A stretch of DNA of 64,000 nucleotides from an uncultured Tenacibaculum sp. (GCF_947495995.1 NZ_CANMAX010000002.1:186001-250000); one strand, 5' to 3'; shown: positions 33,189 to 42,836, counted from the stretch's first letter. The notes: generated by a model from the sequence alone, not told the origin. A program made the numbers and translations.

Positions 33189-36100
33189 TTATTTCGGAAT
33201 AAACCTTGAGAATCGTGTCATTTTCTCTGGAATACCAACTTCAATCTTTTTCTCTGGTGCCGATTGATGAGATTTTGTTTTACTGATATTATGTAGCTTA
33301 GAAGCTATTAAACTCACTGTATTAATAACATTTGCTGTTGGTGCAAAATCTTTTGTGATTTCATCTTCAACTAAAGTTAATAATTCATTTTGAGCACTTT
33401 CTAATAATAACTCTTCATTTAATAAATTCTTATCTGATAATTTATCTACGGCAATAGTTAAAATCTCTTTAGTCTCATCATTTAAAGTACCTACGTCTAA
33501 AATTCCAGCTAAATCTTCTAATGTTGCTTTTAATAAAGCAGCTTCTTGCGCTGGAGTAGGAGTGATACCAACTTGCATTTCTTTAGGGAAATTAGGATCA
33601 TTTAATACTCCAGGACGTTTTTGAACTACAGCTAATTTATCAAAATACTTAACCATACTGTTAATTTGATTCGTGTAGTTTGGTGAAGCACCATCTAAAG
33701 GAAGATCACTCAACCAATCTGCTCTATCAGCAAAAGCTTCCATTCTTGTTTCTTCTGCTAAATTCGAATCTACAGTTTGATCGTAGCGTTTTTCATTTAA
33801 AATATTATTAGGAACTCTCGCTGGCCAGAAAGTTGGTAAATATGGATCGTATGTAGTTGTATAACCATCTCTACAACTTGCCGTATCAGTTTGCCAAGGA
33901 ATAGCCATCCAACGTGTAATTCCACCAGCTACTTGTCCACCTAAAATAGGTCCTTTTGCTAAAGTTAACGTATCGCTATTCATTGTTGGTCCGTAATAAA
34001 TATTATTTACAAGAGGAGTTGCTTTTGCATGTTTAACTCTAAAAGCACTCATATACATTCCAGAAGAACGCATTGGCCAAGTCATTTCACAACCAGGATG
34101 AAAAGCATCAGCTAAACAGAAATCCATTGCAGCTTTTGTTAGCATATCTGGTTGTTCGTCTACTGGTAAATCATCAATTTTCTTTGGTTCAGCATGAAAC
34201 GGACAACCTTCTGTATCCATATAATCAGCATCAAAATCTCCAGTAACCCATTGATCTAGAAATTCTAATTGTAATTCTGATAAAGTTGCATGTTGACGAA
34301 CTGATCCTGTAGAAGGAATACTAATAGCATCTCCATATAACCAAGGCCATAATTGTGGAGCTTCAGCACCTTTTACATCAATTCTTCTGAAGTTATTAGA
34401 GATTGTTCTTCTCATTTCAAGAAAAGCAGGTGAAGGATTTCCTAATTTTTTAATCCATTCTTTTGAAGTATAATTGAACTGACCTCCCCAACCAAAAGCT
34501 CCAGCAAATCCAGCATTTACCCATTGTAAATCTGTCATACGTTGAAAAATTGGTAAAATATCTTTTGTGAACGACGGGCGTTGAGGTCTATTTAACATTC
34601 CAGATTTTACAGCAACACTTCGCATTAAATCCCACATTGTTCTTACAGATTTTTGCATTGGTGCGTAATCTGGCGGAGCACATACAACCCAAGCAGGATC
34701 TACTTTTAATTTAGTTCCGTTGTATTCAACTTCAGCAGTTACTGGTCCGTCTGAAGTATCATCATACCAACCTTCATTATTGGCGAAAGTAATAGCAATA
34801 TCTCCATCTATATTTTCTGATTTTCCATGTCCGCCTAACATAATTAGTCTTCCCTTTTCATCAGTACGCATTTCGCCTAAATACACTTTTTTATCTAAAA
34901 ACTCACCTTCAAAAGTTGGTCCGTCTTCAATACCTACACCAGAAATAGATTGAGCACTACCATCGATTAATAATGATTCGCGATTTGGAACATTAATATT
35001 TCTTAAAAATGAAGGTGGAGCGTCTGCAGCTTCAGGAATATCTAGAGCTAATTGAAATTGATACCAAGAAGCTTTTTGATTTGCTAAATGACAATGCCAA
35101 GTAATGTTTGCATTTTCAGCAGTTAATTCTTTTACAGCTTTTCCTGCTGCATTAAATCCGTATATTCTAAACTGTGCAGCTTGTCTTTTTAAAGCTCCGA
35201 TTTCGTCTCTGTAAGCATAAGGATCTTCTTGAGCAATTGGTTCGTCAACAAGTGGACCTAAGAAATATTCATTCTGACTGTTACCAACACGCATAATTCC
35301 TATTGGAGGATAAATTCCTGCAGTAACAATACAATCATCATTTTCATCGATATTTCCTTCGAAATGCGGACTTCTCTTTTTGGGTTCTTCTAATAATTCT
35401 CCGTTAGCTTGGTGTCTGGTCTCTGCGCTGGCAGCGTACACAACTTTTCTAACTTGAGCAATTGAACCTAATGGTTCGTGTTCTGGTAGTGTTCTCCAAA
35501 TATTAAAAGCTAAATTACTTCCAAATTCAGCTTGACCGATTGCAGCTACGTTTTGTTGAGGTAAATGTAATTTTGCGATACAGATATACGGACTCTCTTC
35601 TGTACTCCATACAACTTGAGCATCGTCAATAGGCATTGTTTCAGGATTTGTACGTAATTGAATTTCAAATCTGAAAGTAGCATCACCTTGTAATAAACGT
35701 TTTTCAAGATCAATCTTTAAATAATCATTTTCATTAAAAGGAGCTCCTTCATAAGTGTTTTCTGGAACTAAACGATATTTTACGATTTGATTTTCTCCTA
35801 ATTTGAAAGGTAAAATAGCCCAATAACTAGCACTTAGTACACTAGCTTCCTCTTTAGTCATAGCTTTTAAGATAGCTGCTAATTCAGGATGTTTAGCTAT
35901 GTAAGAATCGTAATCTCTATCGATAACACCAGCAGTAGTAAAACTACACATTTGTTGTGCATCTCTAGCAAAAAAACGATCGATATTTTGCATGATGAAA
36001 TCGGCATTTGTACCGCCATCTAAAATATTTTCTCCATCTACACCAAAAAGTTTAAGTCCAATTCCAAGAGTAGAATGTAAATCAGGAGAAGTAGGTTCTG

Positions 36101-36374
36101 TGTCACTAGAAAAACGAACAGCACATTCATAAGAATCTCCAGCAAATAAACCTAGTTTAAAACGATCTTCAATATCTTTATTAATAACAAAGTTACCGTA
36201 AGCTATTCCGTGTTGTTTTCTGAATACAGCTCTTTCAGCAGGTTTTTGTCCTCTTTCAATTCTTGTTTTTTGTCCCATTTCTACAAACATCTCTTCAAGA
36301 CGTTTTGTCACAATTTCGATGTCTCCGTCACAGTTCCAACATGACGATGATTTTTCGTTTTGAGGTTTTTCCAT
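33189..36374 (-). CDS. Fusion of catalase-like domain and LodA/GoxA-type CTQ quinoprotein oxidase
   Basis: Residues about 30-325 resemble heme catalases of the y4iL type. N130 in DFIMQNIDRFFARD matches the distal Asn, and R309-x3-Y313-x6-R320 matches the proximal Tyr/Arg pattern. By my alignment the distal His position is Phe51, with a His at 55. Residues about 345-925 form the LodA/GoxA domain: D830-T-A-S-C834 and F-W850-PARVPN carry the Cys and Trp that form cysteine tryptophylquinone. Such enzymes oxidatively deaminate amino acids and release ammonia and hydrogen peroxide. Residues 925-1061 are a helical extension I do not recognise. No signal peptide is evident. The LodB-like gene follows directly. 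The substrate amino acid is unknown. Confidence 0.85.
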   Translation of the reverse strand: MEKPQNEKSSSCWNCDGDIEIVTKRLEEMFVEMGQKTRIERGQKPAERAVFRKQHGIAYGNFVINKDIEDRFKLGLFAGDSYECAVRFSSDTEPTSPDLHSTLGIGLKLFGVDGENILDGGTNADFIMQNIDRFFARDAQQMCSFTTAGVIDRDYDSYIAKHPELAAILKAMTKEEASVLSASYWAILPFKLGENQIVKYRLVPENTYEGAPFNENDYLKIDLEKRLLQGDATFRFEIQLRTNPETMPIDDAQVVWSTEESPYICIAKLHLPQQNVAAIGQAEFGSNLAFNIWRTLPEHEPLGSIAQVRKVVYAASAETRHQANGELLEEPKKRSPHFEGNIDENDDCIVTAGIYPPIGIMRVGNSQNEYFLGPLVDEPIAQEDPYAYRDEIGALKRQAAQFRIYGFNAAGKAVKELTAENANITWHCHLANQKASWYQFQLALDIPEAADAPPSFLRNINVPNRESLLIDGSAQSISGVGIEDGPTFEGEFLDKKVYLGEMRTDEKGRLIMLGGHGKSENIDGDIAITFANNEGWYDDTSDGPVTAEVEYNGTKLKVDPAWVVCAPPDYAPMQKSVRTMWDLMRSVAVKSGMLNRPQRPSFTKDILPIFQRMTDLQWVNAGFAGAFGWGGQFNYTSKEWIKKLGNPSPAFLEMRRTISNNFRRIDVKGAEAPQLWPWLYGDAISIPSTGSVRQHATLSELQLEFLDQWVTGDFDADYMDTEGCPFHAEPKKIDDLPVDEQPDMLTKAAMDFCLADAFHPGCEMTWPMRSSGMYMSAFRVKHAKATPLVNNIYYGPTMNSDTLTLAKGPILGGQVAGGITRWMAIPWQTDTASCRDGYTTTYDPYLPTFWPARVPNNILNEKRYDQTVDSNLAEETRMEAFADRADWLSDLPLDGASPNYTNQINSMVKYFDKLAVVQKRPGVLNDPNFPKEMQVGITPTPAQEAALLKATLEDLAGILDVGTLNDETKEILTIAVDKLSDKNLLNEELLLESAQNELLTLVEDEITKDFAPTANVINTVSLIASKLHNISKTKSHQSAPEKKIEVGIPEKMTRFSRFIPK

Positions 36375-36756
36375 TATTTCGTTGGTTTTAATTTATTATG
36401 AGATTAGTTAGTTTTAAAAGTAAAATTTAAAAGACGAACTAACTCAGGAATAACCCTTGAACGTATTCTTTTTAGTTATGGCTGTGTAGTTTTTAGGGTT
36501 AAAAAAATAAGAAGTTATTGTAGCGTATCGTATATCGTTTACTACAAGATGAGATTTTTTTAAAAATGAAAATCTCTCTAAAGAATCTATTAATGATCTT
36601 TTTAGAGAGACTTTTTTATCAATAATTATGAGCTTGAACATAGATGTAAATACTCCGAGACTAGCTTTATTGCGATGAAAACCAAACTACTATTAACCTA
36701 TAAAATTAATAAAGCTTCATCTCAGAGAAATTTACTCTAATAGGATATCAATCACG
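36375..36756 (-). other. Intergenic region with a stem upstream of the quinoprotein gene
   Basis: These 382 bases hold no convincing gene; a 65-codon frame (36444-36641) has no start context or motif. A near-perfect stem with arms TCTCTCTAAAGA and TCTTTTTAGAGAGA lies at 36573-36611 followed on the minus strand by T-rich sequence, which probably ends the haloperoxidase transcript. GTTAGTT and AACTAAC arms lie at about 36405 and 36436 in front of the quinoprotein gene. No copy of the GGTTGGGTAA motif is present here. Confidence 0.5.
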
Positions 36757-38148
36757 TTACTGTAAATTAAGGTTATTTACGGCTTCCGCAATTTCATATC
36801 CCAATCGCAACCCTTCAATTGCATCTTGTTCTATATGGACCCCTAATGGTACGCGAGAGTATGCGTTTTCTCTCGCCATTTCGGTAAAAGAAGTAAAACT
36901 TCTAGCAGAACCATTAAATGATGTATTTACAAAACTGGTGTATGTATTATCAGTAAAATTTATATTATCTGTACCAAAAAAGTTTATAAAAACTCCAGCT
37001 GCAGCAGCTGCAAATGTCGCATGACCAGATGGGTAACTTGGAAAAGCTGGATTTTCTTCCTGTATAAATCTTGATAAATTTGTTGTAAAACTCTCGTCTA
37101 TGTATTTTGTTATATAGTTACTAGGACGTTCGATATTGTATGTGTATTTATCGTCCCATGCTGAAACAGCAGCATCATTTATTGAAAAGCCTAATCTTAA
37201 TAAAAGTTCCAGTGCCTTATCGTAACTTAAATCATATTGTTTTATTAATTGATTTGCAATTGAGAATTGTCTTCCTGGTGGACTAATCATAATTCCTTCT
37301 ACATCATCTGCCCAAAATTCTGCAATCCATAAATCTTCATTGTTTTCAGCATTAGCTGTAATGGTTGTTTGATATACATTATTCATTTGTTGGTAATAAT
37401 CACTTGACGTAGAGGTACTGTATTGTAAAACATCATCAAAAGCTACACTACTTGATTCTTCTGGAGTAATAGCAAAAGTTCTCACTTTTCTCCAATACGG
37501 AAACCAAGCATCTTCACTTTCTTTAGCTTCCCATAAGCCTACACCAACTGGAGCTATATAACTCTGTGGAGTTGGATTATCTATTTGCCACTCAGCATCA
37601 CTATCACTTTTACTGAAATCAATAATACGTTTCGCTACATATTTTCCCCAATTTTCGGAGTTTTCTATTTCAGAAGATGAAAGTCCTGTTGTTAATGTTA
37701 CTGACTTCGAGTTTTTAAAGTCAGAAATATTTTGCCTAATACCAGACTCAAGATTGATCATGAAATGATCTATAACTTCTGCATAAGCAGCGTTTAAAGC
37801 CAAGTTTAAGTTTATATTATCTTCTAAATTAGAAAAGTTGATATTTAAATTAGAATACCTTTCTGTATTCGAAGAATAGTTATTCATAAACGGAACTGCA
37901 GTTTCATAACCAGTTAAGTGAATATATGCCAAAGCTCTAGTTACACTGTTAGGTCTCATATACTCTGTGTACTGATCTATAGAAACCCACAGATTGTTCC
38001 ATTCCGTAATTAAGGTAGTTGTATCGTCGGATACAGAAATGGTAGAGTCAGTATCAATAATATCTGTATCTTCATCAGTATTACAAGATTGAAATATTAT
38101 CATATTTAGGAATATTAATACTATCCATTTTAAAGACATTACTTTCAT
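36757..38148 (-). CDS. Vanadium-dependent haloperoxidase-type (PAP2 superfamily) lipoprotein
   Basis: The 463-residue protein has a lipoprotein signal (FQSCNTDED) and the three PAP2/vanadate motifs: K334-x6-R341-P342 (KYTYNIERP), P373-S374-G375-H376 (SYPSGHATF) and S431-R432-x5-H438 (SRVPLGVH). In haloperoxidases the last His coordinates vanadate, and His376 acts as acid-base. The 463-residue length and spacing fit vanadium halo- or iodoperoxidases; acid phosphatases of this fold are shorter. The enzyme would oxidise halides with hydrogen peroxide at the cell surface. Halide specificity cannot be inferred. A long leader (about 300 bases) with a copy of the GGTTGGGTAA motif precedes it. Confidence 0.78.
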   Translation of the reverse strand: MKVMSLKWIVLIFLNMIIFQSCNTDEDTDIIDTDSTISVSDDTTTLITEWNNLWVSIDQYTEYMRPNSVTRALAYIHLTGYETAVPFMNNYSSNTERYSNLNINFSNLEDNINLNLALNAAYAEVIDHFMINLESGIRQNISDFKNSKSVTLTTGLSSSEIENSENWGKYVAKRIIDFSKSDSDAEWQIDNPTPQSYIAPVGVGLWEAKESEDAWFPYWRKVRTFAITPEESSSVAFDDVLQYSTSTSSDYYQQMNNVYQTTITANAENNEDLWIAEFWADDVEGIMISPPGRQFSIANQLIKQYDLSYDKALELLLRLGFSINDAAVSAWDDKYTYNIERPSNYITKYIDESFTTNLSRFIQEENPAFPSYPSGHATFAAAAAGVFINFFGTDNINFTDNTYTSFVNTSFNGSARSFTSFTEMARENAYSRVPLGVHIEQDAIEGLRLGYEIAEAVNNLNLQ

Positions 38149-38629
38149 AATTTTAGCGTTTTTAAAAAACTTAAATACTTTTAGTACAAGTTTATAATTC
38201 GTAAAAATGTATTCTTCTCTCGTTTTTGGCCGTAAACAATTTTGAAAAGAGTAATTGTATAATCAATAATTTAAATTTTAGGTGTTTAAAATTTTTATTA
38301 ACCTAAGTTCGATTTTACTAGAAAGTCAAATTCCTATAAACATAAATCCCTCTAATTTTCACGGAATATTATTTTCTGGTAGTAGTTAATTTATCGAACT
38401 CAGGTTTTAATAAAAACTAAATTATATCCATTTGTTTATAGTACGTTTGAATTGTTTTTTACCCAACCTCTTTTTTTAAAAAAAGAACATTTTTTAATCT
38501 TTTTATATAGGGTTTTAGTTTATGATGTTGATTATAAGCGTGTTAAGTATTTGGTTTTTTGAAGTTTTTTTAATGAAAATTTAGTGGTTTTACTAGGTTT
38601 TATTTTTTAGAGTAAATAATTTAGCCTTA
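38149..38629 (-). other. Long leader of the haloperoxidase gene
   Basis: No gene is visible in these 481 bases. Beside the ECF-type motif (38443-38468), inverted arms ATTAACCTAAGTTCGAT (38297-38313) and ATCGAACTCAGGTTTTAAT (38393-38411) lie about 80 bases apart and could fold the leader RNA. Their sequence resembles an intergenic repeat of flavobacteria, so this may be a repeat rather than a regulatory element. No ORF of convincing length or leader peptide was seen. Confidence 0.45.
38443..38468 (-). promoter_or_regulatory. ECF-type promoter motif upstream of the haloperoxidase gene
   Basis: On the minus strand GGTTGGGTAA is followed after 11 bases by AACGT. The same pair occurs before the FecR gene (42028-42054) and the cytochrome c peroxidase gene (44022-44048). 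The bipartite form and AACGT end fit an ECF sigma -35/-10 pair. It lies 295 bases before the haloperoxidase start codon. Confidence 0.6.
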
Positions 38630-41068
38630 TTAGAATACTAAATTCACTTGTAGGTTAGGAGCAAAGCCGCTTGTTTTTCGAAAAGTGTTTGCACTAGGAT
38701 TTTGAAAAATATTCACAGTATTATCTTGGTCATAAACATTTAAAATAGATAAACCAATTACTGTTTTAAAACTTTTTGAAGTATTATAAAAAGTATAAGA
38801 AGAAGAAAAATCTAATTGATGTGAGCCATCAAAACGATCTGAAAGTGATAAGTTAGAAGTATTAATATTAGGATCATCAGGATATATTACAGGCATACCA
38901 GAGAAATAACGCCAAGAAAGTGCAAATTTCCATCGATTAATATTTATAAGGTTTGTTAAATTTAAAATATGACGCTGATCAAAAAATGCATCAGAAGTTA
39001 TGTTGCGAAAAGTCGTTTCTGTTTTACTTAAGGAATAACTAGCCCAAGCTTCTACGTTACGCCATTTCTTTTTCACAAATATATCGGCACCTATACTTGA
39101 AATATTCCCGCGAATATCTTCTATTTTTAATGTTATATTATTTGACCTTTTTTTGAAAAATTCTAAATCAATTAGCCATTGTTTTTGATTGAGTACAGCT
39201 CCAAACATAAATTGTGTTCCTTTTAGTGGAGCTATTTCTCTATTCGGTAAAAACCAAAATTGATTGGTAATATTAAAATCATCAAAATCATTCACGAATT
39301 TCTTTTGTATAAATTGATTTGAAGTTCCAAAAGAAGATTTTATATATAATTTTTTATTTACAGCATAACTAGCAGTAAGTCTAGGATTTACAAAGAAATC
39401 CCCAGAAGGAGTATAATAATTATTATGAATTCCTAAATTGACATCTAATTTATCGTTCCAGTTTTTATGAAATGAAATATAAGTTGAATGAATAGTTGCT
39501 TTTTGATCTCGTCTTGCATCCAAATTGTTTTCTTGCTCCATTTCATTACTAGTTAATTCATGGTTAATCACATTATAACCAGCATCTATTTTTGTATTTG
39601 GATTAAAGCTGTAACTAGCTTCAGCAATAAAACGAGTATCGGCAATTATATTTTCATATTTAAGAAAACTATTACGTTGATCTCTATTAAAACCTTCACT
39701 AACATTATTAATACGCATATTCGATTTACTAAATCGTAATTCAGTATTAAATTTATCAGAAAACTGTGCTTTCCATTTACCTGTAATTCCCCAGTTATCA
39801 AGATCTAAATCTATAAAATCAGTTTGATCAGGATTTTGCATTTCTCTTACTTCAGCAAACAAATCATTTTCAATATTTATAAAACTTACAGTTGCAGAGT
39901 GTTGCTCATTGATATTATAATTCAGTGCAACATTCATATCTGAAAAACCTATATCTAGATTTGTAGAACCTACTACAGTTTCAATTCGACTACCTTGAAA
40001 AATTAAAGTTGAAATGGTTTCTAATTTAGGAGAATTAAATCCAGGGTAACTTCTTCTGTAAGCCGCTAAAAGAGAAAGTTTATCTTCAATTAATTTGGTA
40101 TTAATCGTAACACCTGCAAACAAAGTATTTCCAATAATTTCATAACTGTTTTTATTCGGAATTTTATTTTTTGTTTTCATATTGATTAAACCACCAACAC
40201 GGCCACCGAATTTGGCAGGTAACATATTTCGTTGTACTTCAATATTATCGATAACTGATGCATTATAAGGAGAAATTGCGCCTAAAAAATGTCCCGAATG
40301 GTAAATAGGAATATCATCAATTTGAACTAAATTTTGATCATAGGTATTACCTCTAAAATTTAAATTTCCTGATTTTCCACTTGGTGAATGGATACCAGGA
40401 ATATTACTAATTACATTAAAAATATCACCATCAGTTTCTCCTGCTAACAGTCCCAATCTTTTCGTTTGAATTTGAATACTATGATCGTCAATTTTTGAGT
40501 CAATTCCTTTAGTTAAATAATTAGTAAGAACAATTTCATTTAACCGAAATTGTTTAGTGTAAAATTTCAGTGTATTATTTCGTTCTAAATCTTTGGCTTG
40601 TATATGAATGGTTTTGTGAAAGTAAGATTCTAAATGTATTGAATCTAACGGAAATATATTTTTAAGAGTAAAAACCCCATTTGAAAGTTCTAAATTTTGT
40701 TTTGGCTTGTTCTGAATTTGATAGATTAAAGAAGTTACAGATTCATTCGTTTCATCTTCAATTATTGTAAAACTGAAATTTTTTCTTAATGGAATAACTA
40801 AATAATTAGTGTCTTTTTTCTCAAATTTCACCGGAATTTTTTCCTCAATTATGGTAATACATTCTGAAATACTTGCACAGTTAAAGTCGTTCTCTAAAAG
40901 AATTGTATTAAAGAAGGTATGGTTATAAGAAAGATTTACATTGAATTTTTTTTCAATCTGATTTAGTTTATCTGAAAGTGTTATGCGATTACTCTTTTGA
41001 GCTGAAAGACTAGTAGTTAACAAACAAATAAGAAAAAGTAATTGATAAGAGAAAAATCTCAAATTCAT
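38630..41068 (-). CDS. TonB-dependent receptor with N-terminal STN signalling domain
   Basis: The 812-residue outer-membrane receptor has a signal peptide (YQLLFLICLLTTSLSAQ), an STN domain in about residues 26-98 (LNQIEKKFNVNLSYNHTFF), a carboxypeptidase-like linker, a plug (IPGIHSPSGKSGNLNFRGN and IDNIEVQRNMLPAKFGGRVGG) and a barrel. The STN domain is the usual contact with a FecR anti-sigma factor, which is encoded directly upstream. The ligand is unknown; a role in uptake of iron or iodine-related compounds is speculative. It is the last gene of the sigma-FecR-receptor unit. Confidence 0.88.
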   Translation of the reverse strand: MNLRFFSYQLLFLICLLTTSLSAQKSNRITLSDKLNQIEKKFNVNLSYNHTFFNTILLENDFNCASISECITIIEEKIPVKFEKKDTNYLVIPLRKNFSFTIIEDETNESVTSLIYQIQNKPKQNLELSNGVFTLKNIFPLDSIHLESYFHKTIHIQAKDLERNNTLKFYTKQFRLNEIVLTNYLTKGIDSKIDDHSIQIQTKRLGLLAGETDGDIFNVISNIPGIHSPSGKSGNLNFRGNTYDQNLVQIDDIPIYHSGHFLGAISPYNASVIDNIEVQRNMLPAKFGGRVGGLINMKTKNKIPNKNSYEIIGNTLFAGVTINTKLIEDKLSLLAAYRRSYPGFNSPKLETISTLIFQGSRIETVVGSTNLDIGFSDMNVALNYNINEQHSATVSFINIENDLFAEVREMQNPDQTDFIDLDLDNWGITGKWKAQFSDKFNTELRFSKSNMRINNVSEGFNRDQRNSFLKYENIIADTRFIAEASYSFNPNTKIDAGYNVINHELTSNEMEQENNLDARRDQKATIHSTYISFHKNWNDKLDVNLGIHNNYYTPSGDFFVNPRLTASYAVNKKLYIKSSFGTSNQFIQKKFVNDFDDFNITNQFWFLPNREIAPLKGTQFMFGAVLNQKQWLIDLEFFKKRSNNITLKIEDIRGNISSIGADIFVKKKWRNVEAWASYSLSKTETTFRNITSDAFFDQRHILNLTNLININRWKFALSWRYFSGMPVIYPDDPNINTSNLSLSDRFDGSHQLDFSSSYTFYNTSKSFKTVIGLSILNVYDQDNTVNIFQNPSANTFRKTSGFAPNLQVNLVF

Positions 41069-41998
41069 CTATTCAAAAATTACGGTATTATCGTTACCAA
41101 TAACATATTTTATTTCCATAGTTACAAATAAAGTTTGTAATGCCGTATTTAAGTTTTTATGAGTTAATGTTCCTGAAAATTCTAGATTTTCATGCTTTTT
41201 TGGTAATTGAATCTGAATAGTATAGTATTTCTTTAAATCTGTAATAACCTCTTGTAAGTTGGCTTTATTGTATTTACTATAACCATTCGTCCAATCTGGT
41301 GCGGTGTTAGTATGTGTTGTTTCTTTTAGTTTGTTTTTCTGAACTATAGCAGATTCTCCTTTGATTAAGATTAACTCATCATTTTGATACGTAACTTTTA
41401 CTTTACCTTCATAGCAAATCACTTCAAAATTAGTATTAGAAGTTTTTACATTGAACTGTGTACCCAGTACATTTATGTTTCCTTTATCTGTAATTACCTC
41501 GAACGAAGATCCTTTTGTAACATCAAAAAATGCTTGTCCGGTTAAATGTATAGTTCGATTGTCTTTCCAGTTTTTTTCTGAGTAAAATATTTCTGAAAGC
41601 GCGTCCAGTTTTATTATTGATCCACTAGGCAGTTCAATAGTTTTGTTTTCTGCTATTTGGGTATTTATGGTAATGGTCTGGTAAAAAAAGGAATTCCATG
41701 AAAAATATCCTGCACTAATTAAAATTAAGATACTTGCAGCGATTTGTAACCAACGATTACTATTACTAGTTTTCTTTGATGTTGGAGCAGGAGCAATGAC
41801 TAATTTTTTTCGTTTTTTAAGATCAGCTAAACCTTTTTCTGAATCAAATTTTTTGACTTTCCACGTATCAATTTCATCCAAAACAAACTTAAGTTCGTCT
41901 AATTCACCAGAGCTTTCTAGTTCCTTTTTTTGCTCATCGCTTAAGCTATTATCGAGCCATTTGGCAATTAAATTATCTTTAAGTAATTTTTTATTCAC
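41069..41998 (-). CDS. FecR-type anti-sigma factor
   Basis: The 309-residue protein has a short cytoplasmic part (LIAKWLDNSLSDEQ), one membrane helix at about residues 86-106 (WLQIAASILILISAGYFSW) and a periplasmic FecR domain (TIELPSGSIIKLDALSEIFY, HLTGQAFFDVTKGSSFEVIT, VLGTQFNVKT). The C-terminal domain (LQEVITDLKKYYTIQIQL) contacts the receptor STN domain. The order sigma-FecR-receptor is standard. The ECF-type motif lies between the sigma gene and this gene, suggesting that the sigma factor activates its regulators. Its function is to transmit ligand occupancy to the sigma factor. Confidence 0.9.
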   Translation of the reverse strand: MNKKLLKDNLIAKWLDNSLSDEQKKELESSGELDELKFVLDEIDTWKVKKFDSEKGLADLKKRKKLVIAPAPTSKKTSNSNRWLQIAASILILISAGYFSWNSFFYQTITINTQIAENKTIELPSGSIIKLDALSEIFYSEKNWKDNRTIHLTGQAFFDVTKGSSFEVITDKGNINVLGTQFNVKTSNTNFEVICYEGKVKVTYQNDELILIKGESAIVQKNKLKETTHTNTAPDWTNGYSKYNKANLQEVITDLKKYYTIQIQLPKKHENLEFSGTLTHKNLNTALQTLFVTMEIKYVIGNDNTVIFE

Positions 41999-42027
41999 GC
42001 TTAAAAGTTTTACTATTCAGTTACTTA

Positions 42028-42054
42028 ACGTTTTAAAGGTTCTATTACCCAACC
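42028..42054 (-). promoter_or_regulatory. ECF-type promoter motif upstream of fecR
   Basis: On the minus strand GGTTGGGTAA is followed after 12 bases by AACGT, 30 bases before the FecR start and just after the sigma gene stop. It matches the two other copies at 38443 and 44022. Its position within the sigma-FecR operon indicates positive feedback on the anti-sigma and receptor genes. Confidence 0.62.
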
Positions 42055-42576
42055 TTATATAGAACGTTTTTGTAATTCAGTTATTTCTTTAAGTTTAATT
42101 AATGCTTTGGAAATACGTTTTTCAACGGCTGTTTGACTAATTTCTAGTTTCTCGGCTATTTCTTTATAAGTTAGTTTTTCTATTCTATTTAATAAAAAAG
42201 CTTCCCTTTGTTTTTCTGGTAATTCAGAAATTACAGTCTCTAACTTTTGTTGAAACTCTTTAGTCCTTAAATGAAAATATGGATCTTCTATATCTTGTGT
42301 AGGAATACTATTTTTTTCAAATTTTAAGGCTACTTTTTTAGATCGTATCACATCGATAAATAGGTTTTTAGAAACTGTATATAAAAAAGCAGCAGCTTTT
42401 TCATAAATAATACTACTACATTTTTGCCAAAGTTTAATAAAAGCTTCTTGAACAATATCTTCTGCTTGATTTAAATCACCAAACTTAAAATATAAATGAT
42501 TTCTCAAACTTTCAGCATGAGTATTATATAACTGATCATAAACATGTTCCTCGCAAACAGAGAAATTGCCTTCCAT
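42055..42576 (-). CDS. FecI-like ECF sigma factor
   Basis: The 173-residue protein has sigma region 2 (LNQAEDIVQEAFIKLWQKC and FLYTVSKNLFIDVIRSKK) and region 4 (LPEKQREAFLLNRIEKLTYKEIAEKLEISQTAVEKRISKALIKL). It belongs to the FecI/RpoE branch of Bacteroidota and lies upstream of FecR and the STN receptor on the same strand. It is the most likely factor to recognise the GGTTGGGTAA-N11/12-AACGT motif, as the three copies lie around its own operon, the haloperoxidase and the cytochrome peroxidase. Confidence 0.9.
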   Translation of the reverse strand: MEGNFSVCEEHVYDQLYNTHAESLRNHLYFKFGDLNQAEDIVQEAFIKLWQKCSSIIYEKAAAFLYTVSKNLFIDVIRSKKVALKFEKNSIPTQDIEDPYFHLRTKEFQQKLETVISELPEKQREAFLLNRIEKLTYKEIAEKLEISQTAVEKRISKALIKLKEITELQKRSI

Positions 42577-42696
42577 TGTATCCTAATTAATTAAAGTAAA
42601 TATAGAATAATAATTTTAACGATTACTATTTTTAAGTAGGACAAACTGATAAATAGATTTCAATATTTTAAAACCTACATAGGAGTTTAAAATAAA

Positions 42697-42745
42697 ATTA
42701 CTTCACATTTTTCTTTTAATAAAAAAGAAGAATAGGTGAAGTAAT
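42697..42745 (-). terminator. Terminator after cytochrome c peroxidase
   Basis: Exact 10-base arms ATTACTTCAC (42697-42706) and GTGAAGTAAT (42736-42745) form a stem, with further pairing of TTTTCTTTT and AAAAAAGAA inside. On the minus strand the stem is followed by TTTTATTTT. It lies 90 bases after the peroxidase stop codon, so it probably ends that transcript. Confidence 0.6.
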
Positions 42746-42836
42746 CTATTGATTTTTAACTAAGGAAATTTAATTTTTTGTATATCTCTTAACTTTACTA
42801 GGTCTAACAATCTTTTTAGATAAAAGACGCATTATT

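Noticed and set aside
34720-34953. 77-codon plus-strand frame inside the quinoprotein gene
   Set aside because: It is antisense to a domain with clear motifs and has no independent support.
36444-36641. 65-codon minus-strand open frame between the haloperoxidase and quinoprotein genes
   Set aside because: No signal, motif, promoter or start context, and it spans the stem that probably terminates the upstream gene; it reads as chance.
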